Assembly: GCF_000003815.2 (NCBI RefSeq)
Contig: NC_049994.1
Span: forward strand, 101,437-165,436
Direction of reading: 5' to 3'
DNA: 64,000 nt
From: Branchiostoma floridae
Taxonomy: Eukaryota > Chordata > Leptocardii > Amphioxiformes > Branchiostomatidae
A model generated the notes under the pieces. The model was not told where the DNA came from, ran no database searches, and saw nothing but the letters and a program-made list of their open reading frames with translations. Every line of letters begins with the position of its first letter. Positions within the stretch are counted from its first letter, which is position 1. Below are positions 11,843 to 20,491 of this stretch, piece after piece. A program made the position numbers and the translations under genes.

Positions 11843-11887
11843 GTTGCCTAGCAACACCTCCCCAAAGGTGGTCTGTACTTGACGTCA
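11843..11887. promoter_or_regulatory. X-box plus CRE, candidate USP promoter
   Basis: GTTGCCTAGCAAC at 11843-11855 is a perfect dyad matching the X-box bound by RFX factors. TGACGTCA at 11880-11887 is a full CRE palindrome. They lie about 240 bp upstream of the candidate first USP codon at 11606, where a promoter would be expected. Both motifs are symmetric, so strand is not informative. Confidence 0.55.
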
Positions 11888-11899
11888 CGAGATGAGCCA

Positions 11900-12480
11900 C
11901 CTACCGGACCTATGAAAAAGTAAAATGTACCGTTAATTGTCATTTTCACGTGTCGGAAGAGTAATTAGGTCCGCTTTTTGGTTAGAGTAACATGCTCAGT
12001 GCATAATGTTTGCGCGTAAACATGAATAGAAATTAGAATACGCGAAATAGATATTTTCCATACTAACCCCTGCTGAAGGTTGCTGAAAGAAAGGGGTACT
12101 ACCATGGTTCACGGACGGCAACGGGATAAAACATTACGATGTTTACTTTCGTGACAGCGGGCTCTCTGCTGCGTGCATATAGCGTAATCATGCATATGAT
12201 GGCGCGAAAATTTTTAGGCAAGTTTGTTGGTGGGCCGAAATAACTCCCGTTTTGGAATGATTACAGCAGTATTGAAGCGGTTTTCGTCACGATATCGCTA
12301 AAATGTACCCAAGTCTCTTCGAAGTAGAACATTAATTTAGTTTCTTTTGTGTAAATATCGTACATGTGTAGTGGAAAAGATCGCCGTTTTTTTACCTGAC
12401 CCATTTTGCATCAGCCCTCCCCCCGGTAAATAACGTCAAGTCCCTTTGCGGAGACATATCGTAAGTTTGACACATTTTTA
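11900..12480. other. No recognisable gene; presumed upstream region
   Basis: Intergenic sequence beyond the candidate USP promoter. No coding motif or repeat that I can name. Confidence 0.35.
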
Positions 12481-12489
12481 CTCCTGACA

Positions 12490-12610
12490 TTTACCGTCAC
12501 AGTATGAATGAATGAATGTTTAATATTGTATCTTGCGTCGCTCAGTCCACATGGGCTAATAGGGTACCAAAATAACAAATATAATAACAATATTAGAGTC
12601 AGATGGAACA
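12490..12610 (-). mobile_element. 3' end of a non-LTR retrotransposon
   Basis: On the minus strand the segment reads tattagcccatgtggactga...gcgacgcaag and finishes in attaaacattcattcattcat, that is a short (ATTC)n tail. Simple-repeat 3' tails of this kind mark CR1/L2-type LINE ends. No coding part is identifiable next to it. Confidence 0.45.
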
Positions 12611-12799
12611 TATTATTAAGCGAGTTCCGAAGGAGGGCGGGAGTATTGCCAACGTTCTGGTTACGGAACATTCTGGCTATGCCCGCAAACAAAGACCGAC
12701 GCAATGAGGAAGTAAAAGCGGGAAGAGTGCGCCTTGGCATTGTTGGTTAGCGGCTTTGTATTGTCGCCGCTCCGCTGCAACTTTCGCTGATTTTCTGGA

Positions 12800-12920
12800 T
12801 TTCTTTGTGGAATTCCTTTTTTTTTTGGTGGTCCAGCTGAATTTTTTTTGGGTCCAGCCAAAGGGGGGGCGCGCGCCGGGTGCGCCCCCCCCCCTAAATC
12901 CGCGCCTGTACCGTAGAATC
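12800..12920. mobile_element. G/C-tract transposon-like terminus
   Basis: Contains ggtggtccagctgaatttt, ggtccagccaaagggggg, gcgcgccgggtgcgcccccc and taaatccgcgcctgtac. The alternating homopolymers around a GC-rich core look like the end of a dispersed DNA element, but no second end was found. Confidence 0.3.
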
Positions 12921-12999
12921 GGTAAGGGTCTTTGGTTGTTAATCGCATCGGGAGAAGGATCAATGAAAGTGTCACGAGGTGACAGCATGATAACACCCG

Positions 13000-13596
13000 T
13001 GGGGTGGGGAGTGTCACCCGGGTAATTGGGAACAGATGTAGAGGGCTTGGGAAGTGACACTTATGAGGGTAAGGGGATTCGACCGAGAGAGAGAAAGACG
13101 TGTCTACCAGAGCTCCGAATAAAGTCTATCATATCCGCATATCATGCCTCTGTCCTGATTCTACTTGACTCACTCCCTGCCACCGTGACAAAAGGATCAA
13201 GCAAACTTTATCTTATCGAACTTGGCAGTCGAAAAATTTCGACTGAATTGTACAAATAAAATTCCAACAAGTCCGTGGATTTTTCTAGTGGTATTTGATG
13301 ACGCTCTGAGGGACGCACTGATTAATCAATGGAAATCTCACACTACATACAGGGTTGAATGATACTGACTGGGAGTGGGCTTGGTACAGATTAATAGCGT
13401 TCTCACAACATTGAAAACCGCCAGGACTAAGCCCGCTGGAGGAAGAGTGATGTGTTTGGAGTGGAGAGAGCAGAGGCGTGTAGGGAGCAAACACGACAGA
13501 CGGCAAACATGAAAGAGAAGAGAATTATTTAAAGCAATCACCAAAACACAAACAATCGCTAACTAGGCAAGAACGAGGTACGCATGTACTATACTC
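13000..13596. other. No recognisable feature
   Basis: Several open frames of 70-80 codons on both strands; none has a motif I recognise. Confidence 0.35.
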
Positions 13597-14165
13597 TCTA
13601 TAGGCAAGCTAACTCCTGTGAGGAAACACACATTCACAACCAAGCGGACTAAAGTACATCCACCACTTTATTTCATGGGTATTCAACTGACAGAGGTATC
13701 TTCTCTTAAACACCTCGTCATTCACCTTACATCAAAACTATCATGGTCATTACATGTTTCATACGCAAAAAGCACAAACTTATTCATTTTTACAAAATGG
13801 TAAACGGTTTAACACAAGAATATCTACGTGAAAGTATTCCACCTAAGTCCTGTGACCGCACTGCATACAACCTTCGTACCGATCAAAATTACATCCAAAT
13901 TACTACTAGAACTGAGAAGTACAAAAGGTCATTTTTACCCTCCTCTGTTCATTTATGGAATCAATTACCGCTCACTACTAGAGCATCCCCCCTCGGTTTC
14001 TACTTTCAAAATAGAGTTGGAGTCTTTTTACTATAGACCTCCTACCCACTTCCATTTCTCTCATGGTCCCAGATACCCATCGATCCACCTCACTAGACTT
14101 AGATTTAACTGTCAGTTTAATTTCCACCTGTTCCAACATAACTGTGTAAGTACTCCTACCATTCG
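13597..14165 (+). pseudogene. CR1/L2-like reverse transcriptase, C-terminal remnant
   Basis: Across at least three frames the translation gives, in order, YFMGIQLTEVSSLKHL (expected YLGxxL block), KMVNGLTQEYLRESIPP, NLRTDQNYIQI, SFLPSSVHLWNQLPL (expected W-N-x-LP block) and LTRLRFNCQFNFHLFQHNC (expected C-terminal SRLR...LNxHLF..N block). This order is the C-terminal third of CR1/L2-type non-LTR polymerases. Frame changes near 13745 and 14000 show that the copy is dead. Confidence 0.8.
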
Positions 14166-14169
14166 ACCA

Positions 14170-14370
14170 AAGACCACCACTGAAAATATTTTATGTATCA
14201 AGCCGCTTGATCCGGATCGTTTTCTTGAGTGTGAACGCTCCAAGCGGCTTGGATTTACACCGATCCGGCTCGTTTACAATCCTTCCCCGCGAGGTAGTTT
14301 GAGACACTTGCGAACAAGCCGCTTGTATCGAATCGCGAGTGTGAACGCAACGCGGGATAGATTCTATGCA
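14170..14370. repeat. AAGCGGCTT-rich palindromic segment
   Basis: Repeated copies of aagcggctt/aagccgctt, together with gagtgtgaacg(c), recur here and again at 17860-17955 beside the Myb-like frame. The segment probably belongs to the same DNA-transposon family. Confidence 0.5.
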
Positions 14371-14774
14371 AATTTCCGATTTCCTGGTGGAGGTCGCACA
14401 TCCGGGTACGCGGGTCCATAGGTCGCGAAACGTAGCGCGGGAAACGAAACCCTCACAAGGCTACGCCACGCCAGACAGTGTGCTCGATTTTTATGTTTGC
14501 GGAAGCAGCAAACATATATTTTTCTCTAGATATTCTACCAAAACGGAGGAAAAGCTGCGGCTGTACCAACCTCTCTACGTTTCCTGCTTTTTGATTGGCC
14601 ATAAAAGGGGTTTTCTCGGGGACACGTCACATGTGAACCTATCGCGGCAAACTTTCAAACGCTTGCTCAAACCGGGATCCAATGAAAACACAGATGACAA
14701 AGCCTTTGGCTGTGAAATACAGCTTTTCGATTGGCCGACACTCTATGCTTGTCATCGAATAAACCAATGAACGC

Positions 14775-16690
14775 ACAGGATTGATACCGGCCGGGCCACT
14801 TTGACCAACATAACGTTATAAGGTAAAAAATCGTTGCTAACACTACACGAAAACTCTAATTTCCAGGTGTTTCAAGGGACTTACACACCTGTGAAATGTT
14901 CTGTGTCCTGGCTGTGTACATGACTTTCCTGGTTCTGCGTGTAATGTCCTTATTTTTTTCTTACATACCTGGACTCGCGCTTGTACAGGAATTTCTAGGA
15001 CCCTTACACCAGACGTGTAGGGGAAATTGGCAGACAAAGGCTTGGCGGCGCCTATTCTCAAAGCCAAGCTTGGGTCGCGGATTATTACTGTTTATGGCAA
15101 CTACTACCCCTGCAACCCAGCCTAGGCTATGCTTGGACAATTAATAAGCAATGAGGTTTACATTTTAAACACAAAATAAGGGGAAGTGTAGGGGGTATTG
15201 AATGGTTGGTATGTCTACCCGTGACATCGTATGATAAGAACAAAGTGGAGCAAAATACAACAGTTATAAAAAGAAACGGCATCCTCATTTTTAGAAAGGC
15301 CTACAAAATAATAATAAAAAAAAAACAATCATAATTAATGAAGCTGTGATTTGTTTGGCCTGATATTTCCAACTTATTTGGAAATCCTACGGTTTGAACG
15401 GCACGTATTGAACGCCGAAGGCAGTTAAACTCTGGGCCCCAAACGGGCCATTCATATTCATTTCTACATGTCGGAAAAAAATGTATTCTAGGGATAGATC
15501 TTGGTTTCTGAATAGGAAAGTATGTCTTAAACCAAGGAGGTTTCAACTTCCTTGCTTAAACAAACTCGTTATTTTCATTACATAAACAGCAGTTCGTTAG
15601 CCGGATGTGTATTGCATTGTCTAGCACAGACAAAGGCCACAAACGCCCAGCGTTCATTGAATCATTTTCTTCTATAATTATTTTGCACTCACACTGAGAT
15701 TCTGTTTCAATATACTTAAATCTGAATTGCTGTAATATACTTCTGCGTGTATCGCGATAATCAGTTACGTGATCTGCCCCCTTTGTATGAAGAGCTAGGA
15801 AAATAAACTAAAATAACCAAAGAAGTTTTATTTGGAAATTCGTAAACTAGTGATGTACGATGTTGCTGCAAATACATGAGTACCTGTCGCGTCAGTGCAA
15901 GGAAATCTTTTTTTAAGCTCCTTGGTCAGTACGAGGAAGTTGAACTGATACGACGTTGGGCATAGGGAAAACATACGACTGCGTTCTAATTTATGGTCAG
16001 CTTTTTGTCAAAAGAATGGAGAGAACACGGGACAAAATACTGTCCATTTTCTTGGTTACCGTCTGTAACTTTGGCTACTGTCGACGCACAATATACGTGA
16101 AATGATCTATGTCAAGATATAACCGCCTTGACTCGATGTACTAAATTTTTGTCCCGGATTATGTTCTTGATTGTACAAAATAAGTGAGAACGTTGAACGT
16201 TAAATTTCTGCCGATGTTTCAAGCTGTTGATAATAACAGTGGCATGTTTCACATCTTTCTAGGCAGGTATTGTTTTACTGTGAAATACGGGTAATCAGGC
16301 AACTCAAACAACCTCCGTGACGTGATTGTAACAATGGGCATGGCTGGTACTAGCTAGCGGTAGTTCACAGCTCTTTGTGTCCGTGCCCATGCAAATAAAA
16401 AGCCAATAGAATATCTCCTCACACAATTATAGGGTCAACCCTTCGACCAATCAACGCGACAGTCACAATTTTCAAATTCTTCAGTCTAGTTGGTATTGTG
16501 AAGTCCGCGTCTTTGCGGGTGGATGTGCGTTCTTGCTGTCCAAGTGTGTCTAGATACCAGGGTGCGTTATCTGATGGTACCGAGGAACCGTGGTCATTAT
16601 TTTACAGCAAGGAGTTTCTACTCAAGATCGCGGAACAGGACGTCAGCTGCAACAAATAACAGGACCGCCGTCGAGCCAAAGTTCTCTACC
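14775..16690. other. No recognisable gene
   Basis: No motif-bearing reading frame on either strand in this stretch. Confidence 0.35.
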
Positions 16691-16855
16691 ATGACTTCAT
16701 GGATCAAGGAGCTTCCGTATGCAACTGTAGCGATGATATTGCAGTCGGCATTTGACTTTGCTTTCGACGGAAATAATGTGGAGGAATATCGAAACGGCTC
16801 TCATGTTTGGGTAGTGAAACCACCCTCATCTAGGAACGACAACTGTATCACCTAG
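16691..16855 (+). CDS. Hypothetical 54-residue protein
   Basis: ATG in fair context (taccATGac) to TAG; the frame is also open upstream from about 16523. The product has an amphipathic N-terminus (MTSWIKELPYATVAMI) and no recognised domain. It may be a first exon of a gene that continues into the assembly gap 100 bases downstream, or chance. Confidence 0.2.
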   Translation: MTSWIKELPYATVAMILQSAFDFAFDGNNVEEYRNGSHVWVVKPPSSRNDNCIT

Positions 16856-16961
16856 ACTCCCTTTCAGTCTTCGGAACAGGGCTGTTTTTTTGGGGGGAGG
16901 GGGTGGCTTGTTCCGCGATTTTCAACTTTGACTATGTTCTTTTGTATCGGGAAAGGGAGTC

Positions 16962-17061
16962 NNNNNNNNNNNNNNNNNNNNNNNNNNNNNNNNNNNNNNN
17001 NNNNNNNNNNNNNNNNNNNNNNNNNNNNNNNNNNNNNNNNNNNNNNNNNNNNNNNNNNNNN
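16962..17061. other. Assembly gap (100 N)
   Basis: Exactly 100 N, the usual placeholder for a gap of unknown length. Relationships across it should not be assumed. Confidence 0.98.
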
Positions 17062-17164
17062 GAAACTCCGGATTTGAAGGACATGTTAATTTCCAGGAAG
17101 GTGTAAGTCAGTTCCATCCTGGAAATGAGGCTTTTGGTGCAGTGTAAATCATGTAAAAACACGT

Positions 17165-17512
17165 AGCAATGTGGGGAGTGATACGGCCTCACACGCTGAA
17201 GGGCGCAGGATCGAGTCCCGCAGGGTCCCTTTTTTTATTCCCTATTTTAGATATGTATCTTGTATTTACAACGTTTTCATCTTGCGAACAGGGCATCGTT
17301 CGTTTTACACGCCTTTTTCAATTTTTTTCTTGCACTCAAAAGACGTGCGGGGCGTTACGGTCGGTCGGACGGTCCGTGTGGGGAGGGGGGCTTGCCAACG
17401 CCTCGTTGCCTTTCTACTAGTTGTTTATTTTCTTGCGATTTTTCCTTTCTTTTCCCTTCGCAAACATCCTGCATTTTTTTAAAAAATGTTGCCTTTCTAG
17501 TTTCTAATAGAG
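17165..17512 (+). mobile_element. SINE-like element, copy 2
   Basis: B-box-like GGATCGAGTCC with a following T run (about 17208-17238), then the ttttcttgcgatttttcc, tttcttttcccttcgc, acatcctgcattttt and atgttgcctttctagttt blocks shared with copy 1 at 4620-4720. The shared body ends at the ATG of the Myb-like frame. Confidence 0.4.
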
Positions 17513-17860
17513 ATGTCTTCCAAGAAAAGAACGGCGCCGAGTCAAGGAAAATGGAATCATGAACAAACAAAGGCCCTGATCGGGTTGTGGGGCCAGGAAG
17601 AGACACAGAGTAAACTAGGCAAAATGCACCGAAAGCGGTACATCTTCGAGGAAATCTCGAGCGGCTTGATGGAGATCGGTTTTGAGAAGACCGCCGAACA
17701 ATGCAAAACTAAAGTGAAGAACCTGAAGTCAAGGTACAGGACGGTGCTGGATCATAATAACAAGAGTGGAAATGACCCGATGTCTATGCGATATGCTAGA
17801 GAAACACTGGGCGGATCGCAATCGGCTTGCATTGTGGGCGGTCAATCGGATTGTCTGTAA
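17513..17860 (+). CDS. Myb/SANT-like trihelix protein, transposon-type
   Basis: 115 codons from ATG to TAA. The frame matches the Myb_DNA-bind_4/MADF-like layout: a first Trp helix (KWNHEQTKALIGLWGQEE), a central helix (RYIFEEISSGLMEIGF) and a recognition part with QCKTKVKNLKSRYR. Such proteins bind DNA and form the second gene of PIF/Harbinger transposons; related host proteins are domesticated copies. A transposon-like end (TGAGTGTGAACGGGGTCTTA, ending 17955) lies 95 bp downstream, supporting a Harbinger origin. The C-terminus (GGSQSACIVGGQSDCL) departs from the expected ILG motif and may be truncated. No transposase gene accompanies it here. Confidence 0.65.
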   Translation: MSSKKRTAPSQGKWNHEQTKALIGLWGQEETQSKLGKMHRKRYIFEEISSGLMEIGFEKTAEQCKTKVKNLKSRYRTVLDHNNKSGNDPMSMRYARETLGGSQSACIVGGQSDCL

Positions 17861-17930
17861 TGAGTGTGAACGTAATTTTTTTTGAAGCGGCTTGCACGTT
17901 GAAGCGGCTTAGACGTTGAAGCCGCTTCAT

Positions 17931-17955
17931 TTTTTTGAGTGTGAACGGGGTCTTA
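17931..17955. mobile_element. Candidate Harbinger terminal inverted repeat
   Basis: The T run plus GAGTGTGAACGGGGTC followed by TTA would be the right terminus of an element whose inner part includes the Myb-like frame. The matching left end was not found and may lie in the gap or be lost. Confidence 0.4.
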
Positions 17956-18268
17956 GAGAATAACGCGTTCTAGGGTGACCTGCGGTTCGACTGAGCACTG
18001 TTTTGCCGGCAATGACCACAGATGACCCAAAATAGAACCTGGGTTCGGTTCGAATTGCGTCAGATGGAACATCGTGGAACAAGGCTCAAATTCGGCTAGA
18101 CATGGGAGATTTTGAGCCCGTGTTTGACCAACGTGGCAAACACACGCTGATTTAAAAAAAAAATCTTTACAATATTTTTGTGTGTAATTGTAGTAGACCA
18201 GCAACGTAATACTACTTGGTCGACGTGAGGGAGATGTATGCCTCTATTCTGTACGCCACTCATTCGTC

Positions 18269-18330
18269 TCCTGTGGTTTCTTCAGTTTAGTGTCCTTGAA
18301 ACTTTAAACTAAACTGAAGAAACCACAGGA
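18269..18330. repeat. Perfect 23-bp inverted repeat with 16-nt loop
   Basis: tcctgtggtttcttcagttt plus agt at 18269-18291 is exactly mirrored at 18308-18330. No flanking target duplication or larger inverted element is apparent. If transcribed it would form a stable hairpin. Confidence 0.9.
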
Positions 18331-18964
18331 AATACCAGGTCAATGCTACCATACCAAGTTTGAAGGCCAAACTAGCCTTGGAAGGCAACCAGACTGCCCA
18401 GCAATCTCAATTCTCATACAGTTTCTCGAAATCTTTAACCTGCAATGTGACAATGAGGATACCATTACCAAAATGCAAATTTTAAAGAAAAGGCAAAGTC
18501 TCATTCTAGTTCCAAAAATGCAAGAAGTGTAATCTCAGGTGGAAAGTGAAGACGAAATACCCCTCTGAGTTTAGTCAGGAGCATTTCTACATTGGTGATT
18601 GACATGTACTAAAGTGGCACGGACGAAGATTTTCTGAGACAGTGGCCTAAAGGAGCTAGTACAGGAAGCACATGGTCAAGGAATGTGTTCATCATCAATT
18701 GGTCTTTGCAAAGGCTTCAGGGGACCACATATTCCTAATGAATGTTTTGGGGGCCGTGTTCCAGCTACAGTTTGACTCATTTTTGAAGGACACAAGCTAA
18801 GATAGAGATGAGTTGATGCAAGAAGTATACCAGGTGTTAGACACCCTGATGGGGTATGGAGGAAGAAGCTTTGAAGGCATCTCTGAAACACCTTTCCAGA
18901 CAACAAAGAGACAGCCTAATCGACACTGGCGACTTGGCCATGGGTAACCTAGCCTTCTTCAGGC

Positions 18965-19345
18965 TTATTGGTGGCATGTAACGTTATTACAAGTTATATA
19001 AAGTTGCCTTTCGTCCCAGTGCCACGAAACTTGACAGCAACTCTTCAACTCCTTGGAAAGTCCAGCTACATACCAAAATCTACACAGCTTGTTTCTGCAA
19101 AGGATACGAGAAGCCATGTTTAAAGCCTTGGTTGTTATTTTGTCAACATGGACACCCCGCTTCAGCTCAGTTGTTAATGTAACACCCAGGTACAGGTGGG
19201 TTTTTGTGGTTTCTAATGTCTGTTCACTAAACTGGTAAGGGGACACATTTGGCGTTCGTTTGTTCGTTATATGCATGATATAGCACTTATGCATTTTTTT
19301 AGATTTTATGTATTTACACTGATAATTTTTATTTAACTGTAGCAA
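18965..19345 (-). pseudogene. Non-LTR reverse transcriptase fragment
   Basis: The minus-strand frame contains KKMHKCYIMHITNKRTP, then YLGVTLTTELKRGVHVDKI and TTKALNMASRILCRN. This is the KC..M.IT.KR / YLGV..T..L.W..H...I..KA....L.RNL block just after the catalytic palm of CR1/L2/RTE-like polymerases. The usual Trp before the His is replaced (KRGVH), and the frame is short. Confidence 0.75.
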
Positions 19346-20010
19346 GACATGGACATTAACTATCCCGATACTTTAGAAGATGTTTTATTTACCATCAGCC
19401 CTCCGCGGGGGCCGCGCGGGAGCCACGGTAACCCGATACTCTCCCTTAGAATGGACACTGTGGTGTCAAATTTGTCCATCGTGAAAATAGAGCTGTAATA
19501 TAGAGTAAGATAATGTTGTATACAAATGTGATAAACAGCATATTTTTGACATAAAAAGTGCCAAACCTATGTTGTATTACTTGTGAGAAATCTTGAGTTA
19601 GCTATAGACTAACTAAGGTACTGAGGTAACGCTATACAGCGCATTGAGTGTTAGAAAAAAAATTATGTAACCTTTTGTTGTATTGTATAGTGACTAGATA
19701 TGATTTTGGAAATGGTCAGACATTTCAAATAGCATCACTATCAGTAACACTGAGGAGGTATTGTTGAAAAGTAGGTTTTATATCCATATATGTAGAAAGA
19801 TGATGAACTAAAATTTTAGATATTCCAATACCAATAGGAAACGAAAGTAAGACGAAGTCAACATAATGTAGATGCAGAACAATCAGCTACTGTTGTTTAG
19901 ATACAGGTTCTAATGTTGCTGCATGATGTTGGGAGGGCTTGTTCCAAAGTACCGGAAAGGTGGACACGTTTAGCCTTCATTTACTGTCATTTCAAAGTTT
20001 GCAATTAACA
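19040..20010. repeat. Dispersed repeat copy, paralogue of 32130-32970
   Basis: Long near-identical stretches, including tccttggaaag(t)ccagctacat, the GC-rich ccatcagccctccgcggggg plus ccgcgcgggagccacgg, ttttgacataaaaagtg and gtaccggaaaggtggacac, occur in the same order at 32130-32970. The copies differ by indels (for example 19585-19640 is absent from the second). Confidence 0.9.
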
Positions 20011-20177
20011 TTCTCCTTTTTAAGTTAGTAATTCCACTTTTCCCATTTCAACAATTACTTATATTATCAATATACAAGGCTTTAGGTCAAAAGTTTTTAC
20101 ATGTGATAAAAAAGGATGTTTTACTGTTAGGTATAATATCTATAATTTTAATGATAATTAATTTTTAATTATAAAAT

Positions 20178-20340
20178 TCTGTAGGCAATCCTGCAGGCTA
20201 CTGCAGGAATACCTACAGGATTTTTTTTTCCCTGTGGGATTTCCTGCAGTAATGGAGCATAATTTCTGCAGAAACAAGCACAAATTTCTGCAGAAAGCAT
20301 AATTACTGCAGATTTTTTGCAGGCATTCCTGCAGGAAGAA
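20178..20340. repeat. CTGCAG-rich imperfect palindrome
   Basis: Seven CTGCAG hexamers in about 160 bp, with the outer ends (gcaatcctgcagg and cattcctgcagg) in inverted arrangement. It lies just upstream of the first visible exon of the CHHC-RING gene. It may be a small inverted-repeat element. Confidence 0.7.
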
Positions 20341-20491
20341 CCTTTATGTTTAAATAATAAACATAAATGTTTACATCTATTTGCATAATATTTACAACAA
20401 TGTTAGGAGCTTGTGACACTATTTCTAAGTTGAAGAGTATTTCTTATCTTTCCAAGAAACCAATTATAGTAGAATTGACATTTTGTTCCAG

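Noticed and set aside
17190-17235. Possible tRNA gene
   Set aside because: A B-box-like GGATCGAGTCC and T run are present, but no paired acceptor stem or anticodon arm could be drawn.
17171-17562. Overlapping frames of about 100 codons in the SINE-like region
   Set aside because: Low-complexity Phe/Leu/Ser translations of pyrimidine-rich repeat sequence; the same sequence occurs at 4.6 kb.
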